Shown here: piece after piece, positions 1 through 7,934 of the stretch
How positions within the stretch are numbered: the stretch's first letter is position 1
Layout of the letters: each line of letters opens with the position of its first letter
Assembly: GCF_003234445.2 (NCBI RefSeq)
Contig: NZ_CP126269.1
Span: 2,604,001-2,668,000, forward strand
Direction of reading: 5' to 3'
Length of the DNA stretch: 64,000 nt
Source: Curtobacterium sp. MCLR17_036
GTDB taxonomy: Bacteria; Actinomycetota; Actinomycetes; Actinomycetales; Microbacteriaceae
Notes under the pieces: model-generated
Told to the model about the DNA's origin: nothing
The model's input: the letters and a program-made list of their open reading frames with translations, nothing else
The model's database searches: none
Translations under genes and position numbers: made by a program

Positions 1-140
1 CGCCCGGTCGCCACGACCGCGCCGTCCCGGTCGAGGACGACCGCGCCGACGGGGACGTCACCGGTCGCCAGGCACGCCCTGGCCTCGTCGAGCGCCCGCT
101 GCATGGCGGGGACGAACGGGCGGGCTGCTGGGGCTTCCAC
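1..140 (-). CDS. tadA: tRNA adenosine deaminase TadA, N-terminal part (runs off the window)
   Basis: TadA deaminates adenosine 34 of tRNA-Arg to inosine. Only about the first 46 codons are here; the zinc-binding HAE and PCxxC motifs lie outside the window. The visible part has the family's opening helix ([16 protein letters not shown]) and the first strand [12 protein letters not shown] chose GTG at 140..138 because AGGAGA precedes it by 4 nt; an in-frame ATG at 104 is the alternative. It is divergent from upp, with 40 bp between the starts. The call rests on the first motif and on tadA/upp neighbourhood, so it is good but not certain. Confidence 0.8.
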   Translation of the reverse strand, partial: MEAPAARPFVPAMQRALDEARACLATGDVPVGAVVLDRDGAVVATG

Positions 141-167
141 GGTCTCTCCTGGCGGTCGGCGGCACGG

Positions 168-173
168 TAGGCT
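168..173 (+). promoter_or_regulatory. -10 element of a leaderless upp promoter
   Basis: TAGGCT lies 7 nt before the upp ATG and there is no Shine-Dalgarno sequence, so transcription should start at or next to the A of ATG. The same CGGTAGGCTCG string precedes aroQ in this window. No clear -35 box is visible. Confidence 0.55.
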
Positions 174-180
174 CGACCCT

Positions 181-816
181 ATGCGAGTCCACGTCGCCGA
201 CCACCCGCTCATCACCCACAAGCTCTCGGTGCTCCGCGACCGGACCACACCCTCCCCCACGTTCCGCGCCCTCACCGAGGAACTCGTCACGCTCCTGGCG
301 TACGAGGCCACGCGCAACGTCCGGGTCACCGCGACGCCGATCGACACCCCGGTCGCCCACACGATGGGCGTCGCGATCGCGAAGCCGCGCCCGCTCGTCG
401 TGCCGATCCTGCGCGCCGGCCTCGGCATGCTCGAGGGCATGGTCAAGCTGGTCCCGACGGCCGAGGTCGGCTTCCTCGGCATGGCGCGCAACGAGGAGAC
501 CCTCGAGCCGCAGACCTACGCCGAGCGCCTGCCGGACGACCTGTCCGGTCGTCAGTGCTTCGTGCTCGACCCGATGCTCGCCACCGGTGGCACGCTCGCC
601 GCGGCCATCGACTTCCTGTTCGCCCGCGGCGCGGAAGAGGTCACCTGCGTGTGCATCCTCGGCGCCCCGGAGGGCCTCGCGATGGTCGAAGAGGCGGTCG
701 GTGACCGCAACGTCTCGATCGTGCTCGGCGCGCTCGACGAGAAGCTCGACGAGAACGGCTACATCGTGCCCGGTCTCGGCGACGCCGGCGACCGCCTCTA
801 CGGTCTGGCCGAGTAG
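181..816 (+). CDS. upp: Uracil phosphoribosyltransferase
   Basis: Makes UMP from uracil and PRPP in pyrimidine salvage, in the cytosol. The protein is 211 aa, the normal family length. The PRPP loop [11 protein letters not shown] is at about residues 129-139, and the C-terminal uracil-binding segment [16 protein letters not shown] ends the chain as in other Upp proteins. The start is the ATG at 181, which begins the conserved [10 protein letters not shown]; upstream in-frame starts would add a poorly conserved tail. It appears leaderless and is followed by a strong hairpin terminator, so it is probably a single-gene transcript. Confidence 0.97.
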   Translation: MRVHVADHPLITHKLSVLRDRTTPSPTFRALTEELVTLLAYEATRNVRVTATPIDTPVAHTMGVAIAKPRPLVVPILRAGLGMLEGMVKLVPTAEVGFLGMARNEETLEPQTYAERLPDDLSGRQCFVLDPMLATGGTLAAAIDFLFARGAEEVTCVCILGAPEGLAMVEEAVGDRNVSIVLGALDEKLDENGYIVPGLGDAGDRLYGLAE

Positions 817-838
817 GCGGTCGACCGTACCGACGATC

Positions 839-878
839 GACGGGAGGCCCGTGGCGACACCGCCACGGGCCTCCCGTC
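839..878 (+). terminator. Rho-independent-like terminator of upp
   Basis: A perfect 18-bp stem (839-856 with 861-878) closes on a 4-nt loop 22 nt after the upp stop. There is no strong T tract, as is common in actinobacteria. The stem carries the GGGAGGCCC/GGGCCTCCC core seen in several other terminators of this window. Confidence 0.8.
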
Positions 879-932
879 GTCCGTCAGGCCGGTCCGCCAC
901 CTGCGCGCACAGCGGACCGTCCATCCGGACGG

Positions 933-962
933 TTGACACCGCCTTGGTATACCGCCGATACT
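933..962 (+). promoter_or_regulatory. Promoter TTGACA-18-GATACT of the leader peptide
   Basis: TTGACA at 933-938 and GATACT at 957-962 are separated by 18 bp, placing the start of transcription near the ATG at 969. An 8-bp palindrome GGTATACC (946-953) lies in the spacer and could be an operator. This is one of the best sigma-70-type promoters in the window. Confidence 0.65.
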
Positions 963-968
963 CGTCGC

Positions 969-1067
969 ATGACTGCAACCGTGTCCACCCGCGTCCTCAC
1001 CGAGGCCCAGGGGACTGCCGGCATGATGATGCCGGTCGCCGTCATGCGTTGTCGAATGTGTGCCTGA
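969..1067 (+). CDS. Leaderless 32-aa putative leader peptide with Cys codons near its end
   Basis: The reading frame is MTATVSTRVLTEAQGTAG followed by MMMPVAVMRCRMCA and a stop. Its ATG is about 7 nt after the GATACT -10 box, so it is probably translated from a leaderless mRNA. Near the stop the codons CGT-TGT-CGA-ATG-TGT are all rare in such a G+C-rich genome. It is followed by a 242-nt leader with several possible hairpins and then the winged-helix gene at 1310. This arrangement fits a cysteine- or arginine-sensing attenuator, but that is inference; it could be a fortuitous frame. Confidence 0.45.
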   Translation: MTATVSTRVLTEAQGTAGMMMPVAVMRCRMCA

Positions 1068-1309
1068 TCGGTACCCGTTCCAGCCGGATCCCCCGCGACA
1101 CCATCCCCGTCGCGAGCGCGTGATCCCCGGGTGACCACATCGGTCGACGACGAGCACGTCGCGACGAGGTCCGTCACCCCTCCCCCCGGGTCCGCCCCGG
1201 TCCGCAGCAGGACCGCAGGGCTCGACGGCGTCAGCCGTACCCGGGTCGACGCATTCGACACCGGCCGCCGCGCCACCCGCGAACCGGCCACACCGCACGG
1301 AAGATCCCC

Positions 1310-2077
1310 ATGTCGCTCACCATCGCCCAGCCCCGCCCCTCGCTCCGCTCCGCGGCGCCCGCCTCGACCGACCTCGGCACCGTCACGCCGATCCGCCCGC
1401 GCCCGGCGTCACCGGCAGCGGTCGCGGCCGCCGTCCCGACCAGTCCCGTCGTCGCCCCGCAGCGGAACCGGTCGCTGCCGGAGGGCACCGAGGCCCGCGG
1501 CTTCGCGCTGTACGTCGGCCTCGACGAAGCGAAGGCCGCCGCGGCCGGAACCACGCTCGCCGCGGTGGTCGAACAGCTCAAGGCGCTCACCGCGCAGCTC
1601 GTGCCCGGCGCCGAGACGTACGCCGCGGTGGCGGTCGCGGCCGAGCACTCCGGTGGCCGGGACGTCGACGTCGTCCGGCTCGCGCTGCAGGACCGCTCCG
1701 CCGTCGCCGCACGCAAGCAGGCCGACAAGCCCGAGCCCGAGGAGACCGGGGTCGTCATCGACATCTCGCGCAAGCGGGTCGCGCTCGACGGCGAGGTCGC
1801 TCCCCTGACCTACAAGGAGTTCGAGCTCCTGCAGTTCCTCGTCCTGCGCGAGGGCCAGACGGTCGAGCGTGCAGCCATCATCGAGGGCCTGTGGTCCGAC
1901 GGCGAGGACGAGACCCCGAACGAGCGCACGATCGACGTGCACGTCCGGCGACTCCGCTCGAAGCTCGGTGCGTTCGAGGAGATCGTGCGGACGGTCCGTG
2001 GTGTCGGCTACCGGTTCGACCGGCACGCCGACGTCGCCGTGCGCTACGCGTCGACGCCGTCGCCCGACCTCTTCTGA
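1310..2077 (+). CDS. Winged-helix DNA-binding protein (OmpR/PhoB C-terminal type) without receiver domain
   Basis: A 255-aa protein. Residues about 145-235 are an OmpR/PhoB-type winged helix: PLTYKEFELLQFLV, then the recognition helix region NERTIDVHVRRLRSKLG and the wing VRGVGYRF. The N-terminal 60 residues are Pro/Ala-rich and disordered; residues 60-130 form a small alpha/beta region that is not a canonical receiver domain and shows no phospho-acceptor Asp pattern. So it is an orphan transcription factor rather than a normal response regulator, and no histidine kinase is adjacent. The start at 1310 has a weak GGAAG 8 nt upstream. It lies downstream of the leader peptide at 969 and is probably co-transcribed with it. 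The target genes are unknown. Confidence 0.85.
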   Translation: MSLTIAQPRPSLRSAAPASTDLGTVTPIRPRPASPAAVAAAVPTSPVVAPQRNRSLPEGTEARGFALYVGLDEAKAAAAGTTLAAVVEQLKALTAQLVPGAETYAAVAVAAEHSGGRDVDVVRLALQDRSAVAARKQADKPEPEETGVVIDISRKRVALDGEVAPLTYKEFELLQFLVLREGQTVERAAIIEGLWSDGEDETPNERTIDVHVRRLRSKLGAFEEIVRTVRGVGYRFDRHADVAVRYASTPSPDLF

Positions 2078-2149
2078 GGCGCATCGGGAGCTCTTGGTGA
2101 ACTCCCAGGGGACGACCGCTCGTCGGGCTGGCGCGCCGTTACCGCTTCG

Positions 2150-2264
2150 TTATACAGTCGGTCGTGCAGTCGGTGTTTGCTGTGGCACCGGCTGTGGAAT
2201 GTGATTGCAGGAAACTCTTGGTGCAAGGGAGAGGGCCGGTCGTCCGCGAGGACGGCCGGCCCTC
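2150..2264 (+). ncRNA. Candidate small RNA in the gap between the winged-helix and MarR genes
   Basis: The 485-bp gap after 2077 contains a segment of clearly lower G+C. A TTATAC -10-like box is at 2150-2155. It is followed by a hairpin (2166-2175 pairing with 2186-2195, 10 bp including two G-U pairs), a short stem (TTGCA 2205-2209 with TGCAA 2222-2226), and a 15-bp terminator hairpin (2231-2245 with 2250-2264). Promoter, structured body and terminator in about 110 nt resemble an sRNA gene. I do not recognise the family, and the segment could instead be the 3' UTR of the upstream gene. Confidence 0.3.
2231..2264 (+). terminator. Hairpin terminator downstream of the winged-helix gene or sRNA
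   Basis: A 15-bp stem with one G-U pair (2231-2245/2250-2264) and a GCGA loop. There is no T tract. It would end the transcript from 1310 or the candidate sRNA. Confidence 0.6.
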
Positions 2265-2291
2265 GCGCACGTCCGGGTCCGGACGCTGACG

Positions 2292-2347
2292 GACGCGAGG
2301 TCGCACGTCCTGCCGGGTCGCCGGCTGACGCGAGGTCGCACGTCCTG
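2292..2347. repeat. Two copies of a 21-bp GAGGTCGCAC-containing repeat
   Basis: GACGCGAGGTCGCACGTCCT plus G occurs at 2292-2312 and again at 2327-2347, a 35-bp period. Its core GAGGTCGCAC is also the arm of palindromic elements near 44.7-45.2 kb. The rest of 2348-2540 shows no further structure apart from a possible TACTGT -10 box at 2525-2530 for the MarR operon. Confidence 0.6.
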
Positions 2348-2562
2348 TCGTCCGGCCGGCGCTCGGCCGACACGTCGTGCGACCCCGGCGGGCGCGAGCG
2401 GCACGTCGGGCGACCGGGTCACTCCGGACCCGCGGCACAGGACGGACGACACCACGGCCGTGGCGGCCTCCCGCCCGGCCACGTGCGGCGCGCCCGCCAC
2501 CGGACCCGTGTCAGCGCCCGTCGGTACTGTGGACGGACCGTACGACCGGAAGGAGCGCGACC

Positions 2563-3072
2563 GTGAGCGAATCACGCCGCACGGAGAAGGCGACCGCCGT
2601 CGCCGCCTGGGAAGCACTGTTCCGGGCGCAGGTGACCGTGATGCGGAGCCTCAACGCGGACTTCCCCGGCGGTGAGATCTCCTTCAACGAGTACGACGTC
2701 TGCTTCAACCTGTCGACGCAGCCGGGTCGCCGCTGCCGCATGCGCGACCTCACCGGCCACCTGCTGCTCACGCAGCCGAGCGTCAGCCGCCTGGTCGACC
2801 GCCTGCTCGCCCGCGGCATCGTCGAGAAGCAGCCGGACCCGACGGACGCCCGCGGCGTCATCGTCGCCCTGACGCCGCACGGCTTCGACGTCTACCGGCA
2901 GGTGGCCGTGCAGCACGCCGCGAGCATCGCCCAGCAGGTCGGCGCCGGGCTCTCGGACACCGAGCTGCGCACCCTCACCGAGCTCTGCACGAAGCTCCGC
3001 GTCGCGGTCGGCTCGACCCCGGCCCGGCGACCAGCACGGGCACTGGCCGACGCCGACACGGTGACGGCGTGA
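2563..3072 (+). CDS. MarR family transcriptional regulator
   Basis: A 169-aa winged-helix regulator. The HTH region is at about residues 60-95 (CRMRDLTGHLLLTQPSVSRL VDRLL split over the helix-turn-helix), followed by the wing RQPDPTDARGVIVALT-like segment (here KQPDPTDARGVIVALT). The GTG start at 2563 follows GGAAGGAG by 7 nt. Its stop overlaps the photolyase start (GTGA), so the two are translationally coupled. It may control the photolyase operon. The inducing ligand cannot be seen from the sequence. Confidence 0.88.
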   Translation: MSESRRTEKATAVAAWEALFRAQVTVMRSLNADFPGGEISFNEYDVCFNLSTQPGRRCRMRDLTGHLLLTQPSVSRLVDRLLARGIVEKQPDPTDARGVIVALTPHGFDVYRQVAVQHAASIAQQVGAGLSDTELRTLTELCTKLRVAVGSTPARRPARALADADTVTA

Positions 3073-4418
3073 CCGGCGCCGTCGTCTGGCTGCGGGACGA
3101 CCTGCGCCTGGCCGACAACCCGGCCCTGCGCGCCGGCATCGACCACGGCGGACCCCTCACGGTGGTCTACGTCCTCGACGACGAGTCGGACGGCATCCGT
3201 CCCCTCGGCGCCGCGAGCCGCTGGTGGCTCCACCACTCGCTGACCGCCCTCGACGCCGAGCTGCAGGAACGTGGCTCGCGACTCGTCCTGCGCCGTGGAC
3301 CCGCGGCCGAGGTCGTCGACCAGCTCGTCACCGACGCCGACGCCGACGCCGTGTACTGGAACCGACGGTACGGCTCCGCCGAGCGCGACCTCGACGCGGG
3401 CATCAAGAGCGCCCTGCACGACCGCGGGGTCGAGGCCCACAGCTTCGCCGCGAACCTGCTCTGGGAACCGTGGACCGTGCTCACCGGGCAGGGCGAGCCG
3501 TACAAGGTGTTCACGCCGTTCTGGCGCGCGGCACAGGCGATGCCCGAGCCGCGGCACCCGCTGCCGGAGCCCCGCGACCTGCCCGACCCGACCGGGGTCG
3601 CGAGCGACACCCTCGCCGACTGGGACCTGCTCCCGACGACGCCCGACTGGGCGGGAGGGCTGCGCGACGCGTGGGAGCCGGGCGAGCTCGGCGCCCACCG
3701 TCGACTCGAGCACTTCGTCGAGAACGCGCTCGAGGACTACGACCAGCGCGACGAACCCGCCATGGCCGCCACGAGCGACCTGTCCCCGCACCTGCGTTGG
3801 GGCGAGGTCAGCCCGTACCAGGTGTGGCACCGCCTGCACGGTCGGCTCGAGCCGGAACAGCGCCAGAACGCCTCGGCGTTCCTGCGCCAGCTCGCGTGGC
3901 GCGAGTTCAACTGGAACGAGTACTTCCACTGCGAGGACATCACGACCGTCAACGTGCGTCGTGAGTTCGACGCGTTCCCGTGGCGCGACCCGTCCGAGGC
4001 CGAGGTCGACCGCTGGCGGCAGGGGACGACCGGGATCGACCTCGTCGACGCCGGCATGCGCGAGCTCTGGCACTCCGGCGCGATGCACAACCGCGTCCGG
4101 CTGGCGACCGCGAGCTTCCTGGTGAAGAACATGCTCGTCGACTGGCGGGTGGGCGAGCAGTGGTTCTGGGACACGCTGGTCGACGCCGACTCTGCCAACA
4201 ACGCCGCGAACTGGCAGTGGGTCGCCGGATCCGGGTTCGACGCCGCGCCCTACTTCCGCGTGTTCAACCCCGATCGGCAGCTCGAGCGGTTCGACCCGCA
4301 CCGCGAGTACGTCCGCCGGTGGGTGCCCGCCGACGAGGACCGCCCCGAGCCGATGGTCGACCTGAAGGCCACCCGGCAGCGAGCGCTCGACGCCTACGAC
4401 CAGATGCGCCGCTCGTGA
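3069..4418 (+). CDS. phr: Deoxyribodipyrimidine photo-lyase
   Basis: Repairs UV pyrimidine dimers with light, using FAD and an antenna chromophore. The 449-aa length is usual for class I CPD photolyases. The N-terminal alpha/beta domain opens with VVWLRDDLRLADNPAL. The C-terminal FAD domain contains WREFNWNEYF, MHNRVRLATASFLVKNML and the flavin-pocket segment DADSANNAANWQWVAG, with the FNPDRQLERFDP motif near the end. It overlaps the MarR gene upstream by 4 bp and the serine hydrolase downstream by 4 bp. A class I photolyase is the most likely role; a cryptochrome-like function cannot be excluded. Confidence 0.95.
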   Translation: MTGAVVWLRDDLRLADNPALRAGIDHGGPLTVVYVLDDESDGIRPLGAASRWWLHHSLTALDAELQERGSRLVLRRGPAAEVVDQLVTDADADAVYWNRRYGSAERDLDAGIKSALHDRGVEAHSFAANLLWEPWTVLTGQGEPYKVFTPFWRAAQAMPEPRHPLPEPRDLPDPTGVASDTLADWDLLPTTPDWAGGLRDAWEPGELGAHRRLEHFVENALEDYDQRDEPAMAATSDLSPHLRWGEVSPYQVWHRLHGRLEPEQRQNASAFLRQLAWREFNWNEYFHCEDITTVNVRREFDAFPWRDPSEAEVDRWRQGTTGIDLVDAGMRELWHSGAMHNRVRLATASFLVKNMLVDWRVGEQWFWDTLVDADSANNAANWQWVAGSGFDAAPYFRVFNPDRQLERFDPHREYVRRWVPADEDRPEPMVDLKATRQRALDAYDQMRRS

Positions 4419-5878
4419 CCGTGCAGCGCTCCGTCGAACCCGCCGTCCTCGACCAGGTCGACGCGGTCTTCCGCGACCGTGTCGAGCGCGGCACGGCGCC
4501 GAGCAGCGTCTGGGGCGTGTTCGACCGCACGGGCCTCGTGGCGTCGGGCGGGCACGGCGACCGGGGCGACGGACAGCAGCCGGACGCCGACACCGTCTAC
4601 CGCATCGCGTCCTGCACGAAGAGCGTCACCGCCGCCACGCTCCTGACCCTCGTCGCCGACGGGCGGCTCGACCTCGACGCCCCGGTCACGGCGTTCGTGC
4701 CGGCCTTCGCCGCGGTCGCCCTGCCCGGTCCGGACGCCCCGGTGCCCACCGTGCGGATGCTCCTGACGATGTCCGGCGGGTTCCCCACGGACGACCCGTG
4801 GGCCGACCGGCAGGAATCGATGCGCGACGGCGAGCTGGACGACGTCCTGCGCGACGGACTGCTGTTCGACTCGGTGCCCGGCACCCGCTTCGCCTACTCG
4901 AACACCGGCTACGCCCTGCTCGGCCGGGTCGTGTCCGCCGTCACCGGCCGCCCGTTCCCCGAGGTCGCGGCCGACACGGTGCTCCGGCCGCTCGGACTCG
5001 ACCGGACGGTGTTCGCGGTCGAGCAGGCCACCGGGCACGTCGTCACCGGCTTCCGTCCGCACGAGGGGTCGTGGGAGCCCCTGCCGTTCACGGGACCCGG
5101 CGCGTTCTCGTCGATCGGCGGGCTCTTCTCCACCGTCGCCGACCTCGCCCGGTGGGGTACGCACCTGGCCTCCGCGTTCTCGGACGCCCCGGAACCCGGA
5201 CCGGTGTCGCCGGCCGACCGTCGCCTCATGCAGCAGGCGATGCGGGTGGTCCCCCCGTCGGTCGTACCGACCTCGACCCGTTCGACCGCGTACGGCTTCG
5301 GGCTGTTCGTCGAACAGGACGACCGCTTCGGTGAACTCGTGTCGCACTCCGGCGGCTACCCCGGGTTCTCGGCACACATGCGGTGGTCCGTGCGCGACGG
5401 CCTCGGCGTCGTCGCGTTCGAGAACGCCACGCAGGCCAAGGTGTCCGTCGCCGCACAGCAGGCGCACGACCTCGTCCTGGCGGCGGCTGCGACCGGCGAC
5501 GAGGTGCACGCTGGCGGCGGTGCGACCACCGCAGCCGCCGGGGTGCAGGCGACCGCCCGTGCGACGCGGGCGGCGCAGGTCGCCGTGACGGGCCTCCTGG
5601 CCGACTGGCGCGACGACGTGGCGGACGCGATCTGCACGCCCAACGTGGCGATGGACGTGCCGTACGACCGACGACGGCGTGCCGTCGCGGCCGCGATCGC
5701 CGAGGTCGGGGCGGACCTGACCGCCGCGCCGGTGCAGGAGCAGTCATACGCGCCGTCGCACCTGCGCTGGTGGCTGCCGGGCAGCTGCGGCCGACTGCGG
5801 ATCGAGATCCGCCTCGCGCCCCTCGCCGCCGGGCGGGTCCAGACCCTGACCGTCGTCGCCGAGTCCGCCGAGCGCTGA
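4415..5878 (+). CDS. Serine hydrolase, beta-lactamase/penicillin-binding (class C-like) family
   Basis: A 487-aa protein of the serine beta-lactamase-like fold. The catalytic SxxK is S66-C-T-K69, the second motif is Y161-S-N163, and a HSGG motif stands where KTG is found in true enzymes, as in many esterase-type members. There is no obvious signal peptide, so it is probably cytosolic or atypically exported. The C-terminal 130 residues form an extra domain I do not recognise. It is the third gene of the MarR-phr operon (GTGA overlap). The substrate is unknown; esterase or D-aminopeptidase activity is as likely as beta-lactamase. Confidence 0.85.
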   Translation: MTVQRSVEPAVLDQVDAVFRDRVERGTAPSSVWGVFDRTGLVASGGHGDRGDGQQPDADTVYRIASCTKSVTAATLLTLVADGRLDLDAPVTAFVPAFAAVALPGPDAPVPTVRMLLTMSGGFPTDDPWADRQESMRDGELDDVLRDGLLFDSVPGTRFAYSNTGYALLGRVVSAVTGRPFPEVAADTVLRPLGLDRTVFAVEQATGHVVTGFRPHEGSWEPLPFTGPGAFSSIGGLFSTVADLARWGTHLASAFSDAPEPGPVSPADRRLMQQAMRVVPPSVVPTSTRSTAYGFGLFVEQDDRFGELVSHSGGYPGFSAHMRWSVRDGLGVVAFENATQAKVSVAAQQAHDLVLAAAATGDEVHAGGGATTAAAGVQATARATRAAQVAVTGLLADWRDDVADAICTPNVAMDVPYDRRRRAVAAAIAEVGADLTAAPVQEQSYAPSHLRWWLPGSCGRLRIEIRLAPLAAGRVQTLTVVAESAER

Positions 5879-5934
5879 CCGCCGTCGTCGCCCGGAGGTG
5901 GGTCCGCAGCCCTAGCGCGCCTTCCGGCCCACTG

Positions 5935-5958
5935 ATATACTTGCCGTCAACATGTGAC
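5935..5958 (+). promoter_or_regulatory. -10 box and imperfect palindrome before the TetR gene
   Basis: TATACT at 5935-5940 is a good -10 element. Just downstream, GTCA-ACATG-TGAC (5946-5958) is an inverted repeat that could be an autoregulatory site for the TetR protein at 5994. No clear -35 is visible. Confidence 0.4.
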
Positions 5959-5993
5959 CGGTCGAGCGACCGCCGCCCACCGACGGAGAAGCG

Positions 5994-6569
5994 ATGCCCC
6001 GGAAGCCCGACCCCACGCTCAAGCCGGCGATCCTCGAGAAGGTCACCGAGCACCTGCTCGACACCAAGCTCGAGGACGTCTCCGTCCGGAGCCTCGGCCG
6101 GGTCCTCGGTACGAGCGCCTACCCGATCGTGTACCACTTCGGCACACGAGAGGCCCTGATCCAGGCGGTCGTCGACCACCTCGCCGAGACCGTCACCGCC
6201 GCCGACCTCGACCCGGCGTCGGACCACGCAGCACTGGCCGACTGGCTCGTCACGACGTTCGGCGGTCTCGACCACCCGGAGCGCGCACTCGCCGCCCGGC
6301 TCACCTTCGAGCTCGGCTCGGTCGAGGCGCTCGACGGCCACCGCCACCAGCACGCGGCACACCGGGGCCGGGTCGAGACGATCACCGCGTGGGTCGTCGC
6401 CCACGGCACTCCACCGGACGACGCCGAGCTCCTCGCGCAGGACGCCGTCCTCGCCGCACGCGGCGCACAGTGGGGGTTCCTCGTCGATCCCGAGCACACC
6501 GACGTCGACGCGGCCCTGCGGGCGGTCGCGGACGACCTGGCCGCGAGCACCGGAGCCGTCCGGGCCTGA
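5994..6569 (+). CDS. TetR family transcriptional regulator
   Basis: A 191-aa protein with an N-terminal HTH at about residues 25-55 (VSVRSLGRVLGTSAYPIVYH then FGTREAL). The variable C-terminal ligand domain is of usual size. ATG 5994 is preceded by GGAGAAGCG. It is monocistronic, followed by a 19-bp terminator hairpin shared with the convergent sod gene. The ligand and targets are unknown. Confidence 0.88.
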   Translation: MPRKPDPTLKPAILEKVTEHLLDTKLEDVSVRSLGRVLGTSAYPIVYHFGTREALIQAVVDHLAETVTAADLDPASDHAALADWLVTTFGGLDHPERALAARLTFELGSVEALDGHRHQHAAHRGRVETITAWVVAHGTPPDDAELLAQDAVLAARGAQWGFLVDPEHTDVDAALRAVADDLAASTGAVRA

Positions 6570-6634
6570 CGACGACCGCCGCGATGCCGGGACGACGACG
6601 GAGCGGTCCGACCACGACCACCCGCCGCCGGGAC

Positions 6635-6675
6635 GACGACGGGGCACGGTGCCGTCGGCACCGTGCCCCGTCGTC
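6635..6675. terminator. Strong bidirectional terminator between tetR and sod
   Basis: A perfect 19-bp stem (6635-6653/6657-6675) with a 3-nt loop lies between two convergent genes and can serve both. Confidence 0.8.
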
Positions 6676-6710
6676 AGGGTCGGGTCAGCGTGTGACCCGT
6701 CGCACGTGTC

Positions 6711-7325
6711 TCAGACCGTGACGAAGGACTGCGACTTCGCGTTGGCGAAGCGCGCCGCGACGTTCTCCCAGTCGACGATGTTCCAGACGGCCTTCACGTA
6801 GTCGGCCTTGACGTTGAGGTAGTCGAGGTAGAAGGCGTGCTCCCACATGTCGAGCAGGAAGATCGGCACCAGACCGAACGGCACGTTGGCCTGCTGGTCG
6901 AACAGCTGGAAGGTGGTCAGCTTCTGGCCGACGGTGTCCCAGGCCAGGACGGCCCAACCGGAGCCCTGGATGCCGTTCGCGACGGCGGCGAACTGCGCCT
7001 GGAACTTCTCGAACGAACCGAAGAACTCGTCGATCGCCGCGGCGAGCTCGCCCTCCGGGACCTTGGTGTCCGGGCCGAGGTTGGTCCAGAAGATCGAGTG
7101 GTTGACGTGGCCACCGAGGTGGAACGCCAGGTCCTTCTCGAGCTTGTTGATCGCCCCGAAGTTGCCCGACTCGCGAGCTTCGCCGAGCTGCTGCAGGGCG
7201 GTGTTCGCGCCGGTGACGTAGGCCTGGTGGTGCTTGTCGTGGTGCAGCTGCATGATCTTGCCGCTGATGTGCGGCTCGAGTGCGGCGTAGTCGTACGGCA
7301 GCTCCGGCAGGGTGTACTCAGCCAT
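6711..7325 (-). CDS. sodA: Superoxide dismutase, Fe/Mn type
   Basis: Dismutates superoxide to oxygen and H2O2. The protein is 204 aa, normal for the family. Metal ligands are visible: H28 in [14 protein letters not shown]76 in [10 protein letters not shown], and D159 and H163 in [13 protein letters not shown]. Mn versus Fe use cannot be settled by eye. ATG 7325 has AAAGGAACTCAC before it. It is 44 bp downstream of the flavin reductase gene on the same strand with no terminator between, so both are probably transcribed from the SoxR-type promoter at 7935-7965. No signal peptide, so it is cytosolic. Confidence 0.96.
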   Translation of the reverse strand: MAEYTLPELPYDYAALEPHISGKIMQLHHDKHHQAYVTGANTALQQLGEARESGNFGAINKLEKDLAFHLGGHVNHSIFWTNLGPDTKVPEGELAAAIDEFFGSFEKFQAQFAAVANGIQGSGWAVLAWDTVGQKLTTFQLFDQQANVPFGLVPIFLLDMWEHAFYLDYLNVKADYVKAVWNIVDWENVAARFANAKSQSFVTV

Positions 7326-7369
7326 GTGAGTTCCTTTCGATCAGTGGGTTGCGGATGGGATCCCGCGGC

Positions 7370-7879
7370 TCACGAGAGCCGGGAACGATCGGTGAGGGAG
7401 TGGAATTCCCGGTTGTGGTAGACCAGCGGCTCGCCGCGGTCGAGCCCGACGATGATGTCCAGGACCTCGGCGACGACGACGGTCGAGCTGCCGATGGGGG
7501 TCGTGGACAGCGGACGGCAGCGCAGTGCACTCGCCGTGTCCGGCAGGTAGCGGTCGCCGGAGGGCAGCGTCCCCCAGATCGGGTCGTCGGCGGCCGGGCT
7601 GCCGGTCGAGGCGAAGCGACGGGCGAGGTCGACGCCGCGGGAGTCGACGAGGTGCACGACGAACACGGGGGCTCCGAGCACGACGCCGGCGGAGCCGGAG
7701 TTCGTCGAGAGCGAGAACACCAGGACCGGCGGGTCGACGGCGACGCTCGCGACGCTCGAGGCGGTCAGTCCGGTGGGGCCGTCGGGGCCCTCTGCCGTGA
7801 TGACGGCGACTCCGGCCGGGTGGCCGCGGAAGGCGGACTTGTACGCGTCGGCGATCGTCGCGGGGGCTTCGTCGGGCAT
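7370..7879 (-). CDS. Flavin reductase-like FMN-binding protein
   Basis: A 169-aa split-barrel flavin reductase of the type that reduces FMN or FAD with NAD(P)H, often for a monooxygenase partner. The family segments AYKSAFRGHPAGVAVITA, PTGLTASSVASVAVDPP and VFSLSTNSGSA are in order. ATG 7879 is the start that opens the conserved domain; GGAGGA is 15 nt upstream, which is longer than ideal, and GTG 7918 or a leaderless start are alternatives. It leads a two-gene unit with superoxide dismutase behind a MerR/SoxR-like promoter, which suggests a role in redox stress rather than in a catabolic monooxygenase. No monooxygenase gene is adjacent. Confidence 0.85.
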   Translation of the reverse strand: MPDEAPATIADAYKSAFRGHPAGVAVITAEGPDGPTGLTASSVASVAVDPPVLVFSLSTNSGSAGVVLGAPVFVVHLVDSRGVDLARRFASTGSPAADDPIWGTLPSGDRYLPDTASALRCRPLSTTPIGSSTVVVAEVLDIIVGLDRGEPLVYHNREFHSLTDRSRLS

Positions 7880-7934
7880 GGTGTTCGTGGTCGTTCCTCC
7901 GGTGGGGGTGGTCACCACGCGGTGGCCAGGTCCC

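Noticed and set aside
1131..1808. A plus-strand frame starting in the leader of the winged-helix gene
   Set aside because: It runs out of frame through the real gene and has an Arg/Pro/Ser-rich composition typical of shadow frames.
4394..5509. Minus-strand frame opposite the serine hydrolase
   Set aside because: The plus-strand frame has the catalytic SxxK, YSN and HSGG motifs; the minus frame has no recognisable domain.
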